A stretch of DNA of 26,476 nucleotides from a virus. The position numbers and the translations under genes are program-made. The stretch spans positions 1 to 26,476 of IMG/VR virus record IMGVR_UViG_3300042292_000005; one strand, 5' to 3'. Shown piece after piece: positions 16,900 to 23,919 of the stretch. The notes beneath the pieces are model-generated. The model searched no databases and was not told the DNA's origin. It saw only the letters and a program-made list of their open reading frames with translations. Every line of letters starts with the position of its first letter. The first letter of the stretch is position 1.

Positions 16900-17628
16900 T
16901 CAGAATCTGCGCTGTGACTGCGCGGCAATAAGTTCATCCATACGACGCTGTGTAGCCCACGTTGACCCAATACTTGAGGCACTACCAAGCAGACTGCTAA
17001 ACGAACTGGAGTACGGGCTGATTGTGCCAGCGGTAGCCATGAGGTTGTTTGCGCTTGTACCTGCGATCACACCTTGGTTGATGTAGTTGATCCGTTGCGC
17101 TCGCGCTGCCTCGGCCTGACGTACGGCGTTAGAACTGATGGTCAACTTGTCAATCTCCTTGATCAAGTCCATGCTTGCGGTGACCTCACGCGCACTGCCG
17201 ACACCACCCTGAATGCCTCGCGCTGCCATTGACGCGGTAGCCGATGCACGGCGTTGACCTGCACCCATCGTGTACTGACCGATTGCCCGTTCGCCGGCAA
17301 GCAACGACTGCTGCGCTTGCATCTCAGCACCGCGAGCGTTAATCGCTGACATCTGCGCTTGGAACCGTTGGTTCTGCGCTTGCATCTTGAGTTGCGTCTT
17401 CTGACTGTCAGCGGCGTAGAACGAACCGATTGCGCTGTTGACAGCACCGAACACCGACATGATCGAACCGCCCATCATCAGTGCTTCGCCGCTCGTCCAA
17501 CTTGTGCCGGCTGCACCGCCAACGGCAGGAAGCGTTGATCCACCCGCGCTGTACCCGGCAGGGGTTGGTGATGAACCGAGGATGTTCATCAGGCTGCTTG
17601 ACGATGCTGCGTATGCAAATGAACTCAT
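16900..17628 (-). CDS. Internal virion protein, T7 gp14-like
   Basis: This 242-aa protein lies between the nozzle and the gp15-like gene, the position of gp14 in T7 (196 aa). The N-terminus is Ser/Gly/Ala-rich and contains a hydrophobic stretch at about 48-70 (ALMMGGSIMSVFGAVNSAIG), suited to membrane insertion. Residues 75-185 are helical and rich in Gln, Ala and Met (QAQNQRFQAQMSAINARGAE, MQAQQSLLAGERAIGQY), a pattern typical of the gp14 family and related virion core proteins. Family knowledge: gp14 is ejected first and forms a pore in the outer membrane. The AGGAGA ribosome binding site lies just after the stop of the nozzle gene. Call made on position, size and composition rather than on a catalytic motif. 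Confidence 0.8.
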   Translation of the reverse strand: MSSFAYAASSSSLMNILGSSPTPAGYSAGGSTLPAVGGAAGTSWTSGEALMMGGSIMSVFGAVNSAIGSFYAADSQKTQLKMQAQNQRFQAQMSAINARGAEMQAQQSLLAGERAIGQYTMGAGQRRASATASMAARGIQGGVGSAREVTASMDLIKEIDKLTISSNAVRQAEAARAQRINYINQGVIAGTSANNLMATAGTISPYSSSFSSLLGSASSIGSTWATQRRMDELIAAQSQRRF

Positions 17629-17640
17629 GTCTTTCTCCTG

Positions 17641-20343
17641 TTAACTGCCGACAACAATCTCTGTGGTAATGCCGACAACGGTCAGCGGGAGCGGGTCGCT
17701 CTGCCGAATGTAGATCTGACCGGATTGCGCCCAGGTTGGTGTCATCACAACGCTGACTTCATCGGACTTTAGGGACGGCGGTGAACCGTACGGCTCGGTG
17801 GTGCGCTGCTTGACCTCTGTCAACTTGTTCTCGTCAGGCCCGACAAATACACCCGACGATTGGAACACCCGAATCCATGACTGATTGACGTTCTTCACGC
17901 GCCCCTGCGCGAATGCGTCGATGTTCAATGCCACTGGCAGGGTCTGTAGGTCGCTTTGGTACGGCAGACCAACGTGAACCACTACCGACGCACGTTCAAG
18001 GACTGCCACCCCCCCGGTCACCACCACCTGCGGCATGACCGCCCCGTCGGCAAGGATGCTGACCGTCTTACCCTCAAGATGCGACAGACCACTGACCGTA
18101 TCCCGTGCAAATGCCCACACAGCGGTCGGAGTTGCCCTGAGAGCGACCGGAATGACCTTGTCCACCTTGGCTGTTGCCACAGTCGCGGAACTCGTAGCGA
18201 GGATCTTGAGGCGATAGGAAGCACCTGTGGAATCTGTCAACACAATGGCATCCCCGACATCGGTGGTTGCTGGGTACACAAACAGGCTTGAGGAAGCAGT
18301 AATGGTCAGTACGTCTGCCGGCCCCCAGGTTGTGCCGCCTGTCACCGTGACGGTCATAGCGGTCAGGTTTGTGCCGTTGAACGTCGATCCCGCGTCCACG
18401 AAGAAGCAGTCTTTGAGCAGGTTGACCTGCCGAGTTGCCATCCGCTCAACGTATCGCACCGAGTTGCCGTTGATAGTGCGTCGAACAATAACGTACAGGG
18501 AGTCCTCGTTGCCTTCCGCAACAACGGTGCAGGACTCAAACACGCCGTCGGTGTCGTGCTGATGCCATGCACCGATCTGCTGTTCAGGGACATAGGTCAG
18601 CCCAAGCAGTTTGCCTGTCGTTGACACAAACCACAAGAGCGGCTGCGGCGACTTGGCGTAGCACATGTCAACAATGTTGAAGTTGTCGAACAGGTGTGCA
18701 GCGCGGATCGACAGGTCGCCAGTGATGAACCCGTTCGACTGCCATGAGTACCCCAACTCGCGAACGTGACCGCCTCTTGCAGCGCAGTACACCATGCTGT
18801 TGTTGATGATCTCAGGCTGCACGTTGCTCGCGCCAACGTACGACTGCGGACGGACAGACACCGTGGTCGGTGTGATCGCATCGCTGTTGATCGGGCTGAC
18901 GCGCCATTCCGCTGCGCTGGTCAGGAGGATCAACTGTGTCAACGGGATGACATGACGGATGGTGTTGGCTTCTCGCGCTGCGACACGGAAGTTGATTCGG
19001 TCATCGTCCTTGACAGGAAGCGAGTACGACATGTCGCTTTCAGTTCCTGAACGCGTCATCCACATGCTTTGTGGCTCGTTCGTTGTTCCGGCAAACACCC
19101 GACGCTGCTCAAAGTAACTCACGGCCTGTGGGTAGTTCCCTGCCGACATAAACACCGGGTCAACGATGGGAGGCGTGATCCCCATATCAGGCGCAATGTT
19201 GTTGTCATTGAACGAATTAGTATCTGATTGTCCGATATAACCATACAAACCATTTTGCTTCTTGTAGATGTTGTATCGCAATGCACCCGACACAGCCGTC
19301 CATGTCAGATCATTTGACGCGCCTGTCACATGCAGGTTGTTGTTTACTGTTCCCGAAGGACTAGCAACGCTTTCATCAAACCCGTTTGCTGCAATAGATG
19401 TGATGACGTAGTAGTTGTCAAGGTCTTGCGACTGGTTTGCGTACTGAACACTTCCACCACTTGTGTAAACACCAACAGGTGGATTGGTGCTGTTAAAGTG
19501 CGCCCCGGTCGTGTAATACTGAACTTCTAATTTAGTAGCAGGAGTTGCTTTATGGATGATCCAAAATCCATTTGCCTCTGTCATTCCAAGAACACCGCTA
19601 ATTTCAATTGGATCGCCAGCAGATAAATTATGTTCGGCAACGGTTGTAATTACCGCAATTGCGGCGTTTGTAATGCCCGAAATATTAATTGATCGACCGC
19701 GATTAGCAGTTACCGTTGGCGCACCAGGTGCTGCTACTGGCGACACAAATAAGATCGTTGACAGCGTCCATGTTGTTGCACCAAGCCGGCGCAATTCGCG
19801 TGGTGCGTAGTTTGGGTGGACGATGGTCAGCACATCGGCAGACTGCACATAGTGCAAATCGAACAGGTCAGCCTCTGCGTACGGGGTAGGGATCTCGTAC
19901 GCGGCTGAAGGAATCAGATACCAATACGTTGCATTGGTTGGCAGATTGCCTGTTGACGCAAGAATGCAATAGTAGTTGTTCCCCAAATAACTGACCATGC
20001 TTCCAACCGTGTATGGGGTCGCACCATTGTATGCCGCTCCAGTTCCTGCCAACAGCGTTGCACCTTGCGTGTGAAACCGGACGTACCCATCACCAAGTTC
20101 AAGCACCATCGTTTGCGTTGTGCTGAACGTAAACGGGATCAGTCGAGTGCGCTTTGCGCTGTTCTTGACTGCTCGCACAAATGATGTTCCGGGTCGGTTC
20201 TCTGCCGGGCCTTGCGGCATGGCAATGAAGTTTCGCAACTTTGCCGCCCCGGTTTGAAACTTGACATCGTCAATGCGTCCAAACATCTCAGGCGACAACT
20301 CGCCGCCGGCGAACGAACGGAAGAAGGTGCGTGTCATCGGCAT
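17641..20343 (-). CDS. Tail nozzle protein, T7 gp12-like, with inserted FCCH-like and Fn3-like domains
   Basis: This 900-aa protein starts with the family signature of podovirus tail tubular protein B (FRSFAGGELSPEMFGR, then KLRNFIAMPQGPAENRPGT, then TRLIPFTFSTTQTMVLELG). Its core continues after residue 400 (QAVSYFEQRRVFAGTTNEPQ, and later WRVSPINSDAITPTTVSVRP). T7 gp12 has 794 residues. The extra length comes from about 216-395: an FCCH-like beta-domain (EHNLSAGDPIEISGVLGMTE around 245-255) and a fibronectin-III-like domain (LTWTAVSGALRYNIYKKQNG, around 335-395). Both are common insertions in phage nozzle proteins and may touch host glycans or fibres. DNA for this insert is AT-richer than its flanks. 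The protein would form the lower tail tube through which DNA leaves. The AGGAAG ribosome binding site lies within the end of the gp11-like gene. Confidence 0.92.
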   Translation of the reverse strand: MPMTRTFFRSFAGGELSPEMFGRIDDVKFQTGAAKLRNFIAMPQGPAENRPGTSFVRAVKNSAKRTRLIPFTFSTTQTMVLELGDGYVRFHTQGATLLAGTGAAYNGATPYTVGSMVSYLGNNYYCILASTGNLPTNATYWYLIPSAAYEIPTPYAEADLFDLHYVQSADVLTIVHPNYAPRELRRLGATTWTLSTILFVSPVAAPGAPTVTANRGRSINISGITNAAIAVITTVAEHNLSAGDPIEISGVLGMTEANGFWIIHKATPATKLEVQYYTTGAHFNSTNPPVGVYTSGGSVQYANQSQDLDNYYVITSIAANGFDESVASPSGTVNNNLHVTGASNDLTWTAVSGALRYNIYKKQNGLYGYIGQSDTNSFNDNNIAPDMGITPPIVDPVFMSAGNYPQAVSYFEQRRVFAGTTNEPQSMWMTRSGTESDMSYSLPVKDDDRINFRVAAREANTIRHVIPLTQLILLTSAAEWRVSPINSDAITPTTVSVRPQSYVGASNVQPEIINNSMVYCAARGGHVRELGYSWQSNGFITGDLSIRAAHLFDNFNIVDMCYAKSPQPLLWFVSTTGKLLGLTYVPEQQIGAWHQHDTDGVFESCTVVAEGNEDSLYVIVRRTINGNSVRYVERMATRQVNLLKDCFFVDAGSTFNGTNLTAMTVTVTGGTTWGPADVLTITASSSLFVYPATTDVGDAIVLTDSTGASYRLKILATSSATVATAKVDKVIPVALRATPTAVWAFARDTVSGLSHLEGKTVSILADGAVMPQVVVTGGVAVLERASVVVHVGLPYQSDLQTLPVALNIDAFAQGRVKNVNQSWIRVFQSSGVFVGPDENKLTEVKQRTTEPYGSPPSLKSDEVSVVMTPTWAQSGQIYIRQSDPLPLTVVGITTEIVVGS

Positions 20344-20345
20344 GT

Positions 20346-21026
20346 TTATCTTCCTGCTGACCAGGGAACGATGTGTTCCACCTTGATGTTTCGCATGTTT
20401 GAGTCACTTGTTCGCGCCTGAGACAGATACCCAGCCATCATCTGTAGGCATCGCTTCGCTTCACCTGACCCGGTGTCGCCCTTGATGATCGGCCCTGCAA
20501 GCATTGATGCCAAGTGCCAAGACAACGTCATCACGAACAGCGGCGTGAATTTGGTCGGGTCAGACACAAGCGACTGATACCGGAGCATTGCGCTCGCCTG
20601 GTTGGTGTAAATCACACCCGCACCAAGGGTGTCAGCCTCAACGGCGTACGGCTGCGGGACGTACTGACCTGCCGCAATGAGCGGCGAGTAGTTGTGTCCA
20701 AATGACGGGCTGTCAGTAGGGACGAACTGCGTCGCGTAGTCGTTGGCAGCGTCAGGAGGCAGCACACTGACAATGGTCACGCAGTCACCAGGCACTGCGT
20801 ATGCGTACTCCCACTCCGGCCACACGTTGGTCACCTGTGCAAGATTGACACGCTTGGAACCGAAGTTCCAGTTGTGCATTTGCAGGAGTGAGTCGCGAGC
20901 AATGGGGTAGAAACGATGACACAACCCGGCTTGAAACGATGCTTCAGGCGGGTCAATGCTTGAGACTGTTGCCTCATCCCCGATGTGTGATAGAGCAAGG
21001 TTGCAGATGTCAACTTCCGATGCCAT
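20346..21026 (-). CDS. Tail adaptor protein, T7 gp11-like (tail tubular protein A)
   Basis: This 226-aa protein begins with the classic motif of the family (DICNLALSHIGDEATVSSID, then PPEASFQAGLCHRFYPIARD and LLQMHNWNFG), and a Leu/Ala-rich helical C-terminal part follows (LFVMTLSWHLASMLAGPIIK). T7 gp11 has 196 residues. The protein forms the ring between the portal and the nozzle. The ribosome binding site AGGAGGT (21037-21031) is the strongest in the window and lies between a stable hairpin and the start codon. Only two bases separate the stop from the nozzle start, so the two tail genes are likely translated together. Confidence 0.93.
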   Translation of the reverse strand: MASEVDICNLALSHIGDEATVSSIDPPEASFQAGLCHRFYPIARDSLLQMHNWNFGSKRVNLAQVTNVWPEWEYAYAVPGDCVTIVSVLPPDAANDYATQFVPTDSPSFGHNYSPLIAAGQYVPQPYAVEADTLGAGVIYTNQASAMLRYQSLVSDPTKFTPLFVMTLSWHLASMLAGPIIKGDTGSGEAKRCLQMMAGYLSQARTSDSNMRNIKVEHIVPWSAGR

Positions 21027-21045
21027 AGAAACCTCCTAGAAACAA

Positions 21046-21076
21046 GGGGGAGCCGTGGTTTCCCAACGACTCCCCC
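21046..21076 (-). terminator. Strong GNRA-capped hairpin between head and tail genes
   Basis: On the minus strand the 31 bases fold as GGGGGAG / CTCCCCC, then a T-G wobble pair, CGT / ACG, one bulged T, and GG-GAAA-CC. That is 13 pairs closed by a GAAA tetraloop. The following bases are TTGTTTC, a poor T-run. The GNRA loop exists only on the minus-strand RNA, the strand that is transcribed. Position matches the T7 terminator T-phi, which lies between the capsid gene and gp11. A partial terminator is likely; an mRNA-stabilising or processing hairpin is the alternative. Confidence 0.7.
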
Positions 21077-21100
21077 CATGCGGCAAATCAAATCAAAGAA

Positions 21101-21316
21101 TCAACCCTCGTCAACGTCCGCTTCATCATCCGAAGACTTACGCTTGCCCTTGGCTTTCCACTTCCTTCCGGAAGCATCAACCGTTGGCTCGCCGTTGCCT
21201 GTGCCTGTCACCAATTCGACACAGTCATTTGAATCTCCGTTGTACTCAAAGACATCACCTTCCTCGCGGATGGAGTTGTCGATGTAGCACTTAACTTTGG
21301 CGCGGTACATTGGCAT
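21101..21316 (-). CDS. Small acidic-tailed protein of unknown function
   Basis: This 71-aa protein lies between the cement gene and the tail adaptor. The N-terminal half (MPMYRAKVKCYIDNSIREEG) looks like a small beta-domain, with VFEYNGDSNDCVELV following. The second half is a hydrophilic tail: a basic stretch (KWKAKGKRKSS) and then an acidic end (DDEADVDEG). Short proteins of this design, a beta start and a charged tail, are common between capsid and tail genes in phages and are usually unnamed. The AGGATT ribosome binding site overlaps the end of the cement gene (stop at 21330-21332). Function unknown; a minor head or head-completion role is suggested by place only. Confidence 0.8.
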   Translation of the reverse strand: MPMYRAKVKCYIDNSIREEGDVFEYNGDSNDCVELVTGTGNGEPTVDASGRKWKAKGKRKSSDDEADVDEG

Positions 21317-21329
21317 GGTTGAATCCTAA

Positions 21330-21827
21330 TTACTGAACAGTAAATCCGGATGCGTAGAACTTCTTGCCATCCTGAATGTCAGAAGTGATGTAAGCGCACA
21401 CAGCACCTGTGGTTGGGGTTGAACCGATAGTGCTATATCGCGCTCCTAAGTACCGCGCACCAACACCTGAGCCGCCTGTTGCCTTGTAGATACCAGGCGT
21501 GAGGCGAACGTAGTACGAGTTTCCTGCTGGGGTCAGATCAGCAAGTGCAATTGCACCCGAAGATCCACCAGCAACAATGCCCGTAGTAAGAGCAGCATCC
21601 GTTGCGTAAATCACTTCAAACTGAAGCGAGGTGAGCGTGTTGTACGCTGCGGTAAGCGTAAACACCATGTACAGATCTTCGCCTTCGCCGATGTCGCGAG
21701 CAACGCCAAGATCAATACTGTTTGTGGAAACGACCGGGGTTCCCGCGACAGGCAAAGCAGCCTGTCCGGTGATTGATCCGGTTGCCGGAACAGTTCCGGA
21801 AACGACTGATAGTGATTCAATAATCAT
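21330..21827 (-). CDS. Capsid cement/decoration protein, Bbp16-like
   Basis: This 165-aa protein directly follows the major capsid gene. It is Thr/Gly/Ala/Val-rich and predicted mostly beta. The central pattern VSTNSIDLGVARDIGEGEDL, then YMVFTLTAAY and LQFEVIYATDAALT, with ARYLGARYST near residue 125, fits the Bbp16 family of BPP-1-like phages. Family knowledge: the BPP-1 protein sits on the outside of the shell and clamps neighbouring capsomers. An AAGGAA ribosome binding site precedes the ATG, inside a short imperfect hairpin. The role is supported by sequence pattern and by its place next to a BPP-1/epsilon15-type capsid gene. Confidence 0.82.
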   Translation of the reverse strand: MIIESLSVVSGTVPATGSITGQAALPVAGTPVVSTNSIDLGVARDIGEGEDLYMVFTLTAAYNTLTSLQFEVIYATDAALTTGIVAGGSSGAIALADLTPAGNSYYVRLTPGIYKATGGSGVGARYLGARYSTIGSTPTTGAVCAYITSDIQDGKKFYASGFTVQ

Positions 21828-21833
21828 GTGAGT

Positions 21834-21852
21834 AATTCCTTTCTAGGAAATT
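21834..21852 (-). promoter_or_regulatory. Short imperfect hairpin containing the cement gene ribosome binding site
   Basis: The minus strand reads AATTTCCTAGAAAGGAATT: AATT-CC pairs with GG-AATT with one bulged T. The 3' arm contains the AAGGAA site of the cement gene. It could tune the capsid/cement ratio. The stem is short and AT-rich, so this is tentative. Confidence 0.3.
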
Positions 21853-21855
21853 GAC

Positions 21856-22893
21856 TTAGGAAACTTGCGACTCGGTGTTGATGAGCGAATCGACCTTGCG
21901 GATTGGAACGCCTTGGAACGACAACCATGAGTTTGGCATACCAAACTGCGAAAGACCTTCGTTGACCTTGAGAACATACTGACTCTTGTCCATCGCCTGA
22001 ATGGCAAGACCACTATGAACAGTACGGTTCATGTAGAAGGCAGCGCGACCCATTGACAGATTTGGGATGCGGTAAATGGCGCGTGACATCATTTTGATAA
22101 GGTTGGTTGCAGCAGTTGCGGCCTGACCGTTTGTACCGGCAATCAAGTCGGTGGTGTTGATGTTGCAGATACGAACAACATAACGCCAGTCCTTCACAAC
22201 AAGACCGTTCTTCCACTGATAGCGGGTCGCATACGCTTGCATGCGGTTGCTGCTGTCGTAGACGGTCTGTTCGCCAAGATCCTCATGCACAAGTCCTGCC
22301 TTGGAACCCTTAGGGAACGGGCAGTACACGGTGTTGTCGCCCCACACAACGAGGTACACCGAGGTGCTTGCAGTGCCTGAGTATGTACTAGAACCCTTAG
22401 CGTCCAATACGTTGGCAATGTTGCCAGCACCAGTAAGTGCGGAGTAACGAGGAGCAAGACCAAGGTACGACTTTGGTTCGGTGGCAGGATTGCCGTAGAA
22501 CAAGGTCGTTGCCTGAGTTTGATTCATCGCCTCAAGGAATGCGGTGTCTTCGGACAAACGGAATTGAGCCGTGTTTCCGTTGAGCATTGCAAGATCCTTG
22601 TCAACTTCGGAACGAGCCTCAAGGATGCCGCATGCTTCGTCAACCTGTGCGGTCGATGACTTGCTGTTTGGGATGCCTTGATTGAGTGCGCGCCAATACA
22701 CGGTTGGAAGACCAGTACGAATGACTACGCGTTCGCCGGTTGGCAAATTGCCTTCCTTGAACACAGCGTCCTCAAGGACTTCGTTGGTTTGCGACAGAAG
22801 TTCGGCGATAATTGGAACGGTACCGTTTGGATCTAAACGCTTCGCCCAGTCGGCGAGTGTTAGATTGCTATTGCTATTTGCGATTACTGCCAT
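21856..22893 (-). CDS. Major capsid protein, BPP-1/epsilon15 type (HK97 fold expected)
   Basis: This 345-aa protein has the length expected of the epsilon15 gp7 / BPP-1 major capsid group (around 330 aa). It shows the group's typical opening, LTLADWAKRLDPNGTVPIIA followed by ELLSQTNEVLEDAVFKEGNL, then RVVIRTGLPTVYWRALNQGI, and a helical segment ending LEAMNQTQATTLFYGNP. The later part (KNGLVVKDWRYVVRICNINT, SRAIYRIPNL) also fits. Many copies would form the icosahedral shell. It is preceded by the scaffold-like gene with a 19-base gap and an AAGGAAAC ribosome binding site, and followed by the cement gene. It is not a close match to T7 gp10, although the surrounding gene order is T7-like. Confidence 0.92.
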   Translation of the reverse strand: MAVIANSNSNLTLADWAKRLDPNGTVPIIAELLSQTNEVLEDAVFKEGNLPTGERVVIRTGLPTVYWRALNQGIPNSKSSTAQVDEACGILEARSEVDKDLAMLNGNTAQFRLSEDTAFLEAMNQTQATTLFYGNPATEPKSYLGLAPRYSALTGAGNIANVLDAKGSSTYSGTASTSVYLVVWGDNTVYCPFPKGSKAGLVHEDLGEQTVYDSSNRMQAYATRYQWKNGLVVKDWRYVVRICNINTTDLIAGTNGQAATAATNLIKMMSRAIYRIPNLSMGRAAFYMNRTVHSGLAIQAMDKSQYVLKVNEGLSQFGMPNSWLSFQGVPIRKVDSLINTESQVS

Positions 22894-22912
22894 GTGAGTG
22901 TTTCCTTATAAA

Positions 22913-23578
22913 TTAGGACTGTTTGGAATAAAGGAAGGCTGCTTGGCTGGCGAAGTCTCGCGGCCGTCCCTGTGTAGGGGCTGCACCGTTTGCTTGTCCA
23001 ACGTAGCGGTCTTCGGAAATTGACTTACCCGCTCGGAACATAAACCGGATGAACTCCGGGTGATTTCCAAGACCGGATTCGTTCAGTAGTGATCGAAGTT
23101 CAGGTGTCCCGAACTGGTCGAGTGCTTTCTTCGCGGTGGACAGGTTCTCGGAGAGTTTCTCTCCCCCGAATTCCTTGTCAACCTTTGAACTGTCAGCCCA
23201 TTGTGTACGAAGTGTCTCGATCTGCTGGGCTTGACGCGCCTCCATCTTTGGAGCCATGCGGTCAAGTACCTTCTGTGCAGCATCTTGGGTCAGGTTCAAT
23301 TCCTTTGCAACTTCAGCGAATGCGGTTAGCACTTCTGCGTCGAATGCTTTGCCTTCTGAGGCTTTGAATTCGTACTTTTCGGGTGCGCCCTGTGGAGCGT
23401 CAACCTTTGTTGCGTCGGGTTCGACAGCCTTGGTTGCATCCGCAACTTGCTGTTCCTGTCCTTCAGTTGCCTTGCCACCGTAGAGCGCGTCAGCAATGCT
23501 TACATCGCTCTTGGGTGCAGCGTCAGCGACAGCAGTGTCATTGGTTGTTGCTGTTGTCGTTGTCAGTGTGTCTGCCAT
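22913..23578 (-). CDS. Capsid scaffold-like protein
   Basis: This 221-aa protein has a low-complexity, Thr/Ala/Asp-rich first 65 residues, then a motif common to phage scaffold/head-assembly proteins (EKYEFKASEGKAFDAEVLTA followed by EVAKELNLTQDAAQKVLDRM), a helical, Gln/Lys-rich middle, and a C-terminal segment NHPEFIRFMFRAGKSISED. It is encoded immediately before the major capsid gene, the usual place. Scaffolds guide shell assembly and then leave. The start lies inside the Bbp19-like gene (41-base overlap), with GAAGGAAC as ribosome binding site, so both are probably translated from one message at linked rates. No serine-protease triad was recognised, so a protease role is not claimed. Confidence 0.85.
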   Translation of the reverse strand: MADTLTTTTATTNDTAVADAAPKSDVSIADALYGGKATEGQEQQVADATKAVEPDATKVDAPQGAPEKYEFKASEGKAFDAEVLTAFAEVAKELNLTQDAAQKVLDRMAPKMEARQAQQIETLRTQWADSSKVDKEFGGEKLSENLSTAKKALDQFGTPELRSLLNESGLGNHPEFIRFMFRAGKSISEDRYVGQANGAAPTQGRPRDFASQAAFLYSKQS

Positions 23579-23879
23579 TGTGTTCCTTCACCATCGTTGG
23601 GTACAACTCCGGGCAAAGCGAGTGGATCATGTCGAGGGTACGCAGTCCAAAGTTCCGGTTTCCTTCTGCAAAGGCCATTGCCATTGCATTGGTGTTGAAA
23701 CTAAGCCTAAATACTCCAGCCTGATCAAGATGTCGCCACAAGAATCGGCGACCTCGCTTGCTACTCATCAACCACTTGATATCCGATTCCTCGATTTCCT
23801 TGGACAGTTTGTCGCGCAGATCGCGTTCTGCTTTCGTGCGCTCCTGTCCACGGATGTCGAGCGGGTCATAGTTGCTCAT
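23538..23879 (-). CDS. Bbp19-like phage head-region protein
   Basis: This 113-aa protein has a charged helical start (RTKAERDLRDKLSKEIEESD) followed by a conserved core: IKWLMSSKRGRRFLWRHLDQ, AGVFRLSFNTNAMAMAFAEG and RTLDMIHSLCPELYPTMVKE. This pattern (D-I-WLM..K-GRRF.WR.L..AGVF) is that of the Bbp19 family named from phage BPP-1, found between portal and scaffold genes in related phages. Its biochemical role is not established to my knowledge. The Asn/Asp-rich tail overlaps the scaffold gene. I see no ribosome binding site before the ATG. The 37-base gap to the portal gene contains the 12-bp repeated element. Confidence 0.85.
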   Translation of the reverse strand: MSNYDPLDIRGQERTKAERDLRDKLSKEIEESDIKWLMSSKRGRRFLWRHLDQAGVFRLSFNTNAMAMAFAEGNRNFGLRTLDMIHSLCPELYPTMVKEHNGRHTDNDNSNNQ

Positions 23880-23907
23880 TGGATAAATTTAGCGAGCGTT
23901 ATTCACA

Positions 23908-23919
23908 ATACGGGTACTA
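23908..23919 (-). promoter_or_regulatory. 12-bp repeated intergenic element, copy 2
   Basis: TAGTACCCGTAT on the minus strand begins with the portal stop codon (TAG) and runs into the gap before the Bbp19-like gene. It is identical to 5195-5184. The next bases (TGTGAATAACG here) do not match copy 1, so the shared part is just these 12 bases. Confidence 0.4.

Noticed and set aside
22913-23578. Scaffold-like protein as a capsid maturation protease
   Set aside because: No convincing Ser/His/Asp arrangement was found; the motif and helical content fit a scaffold.
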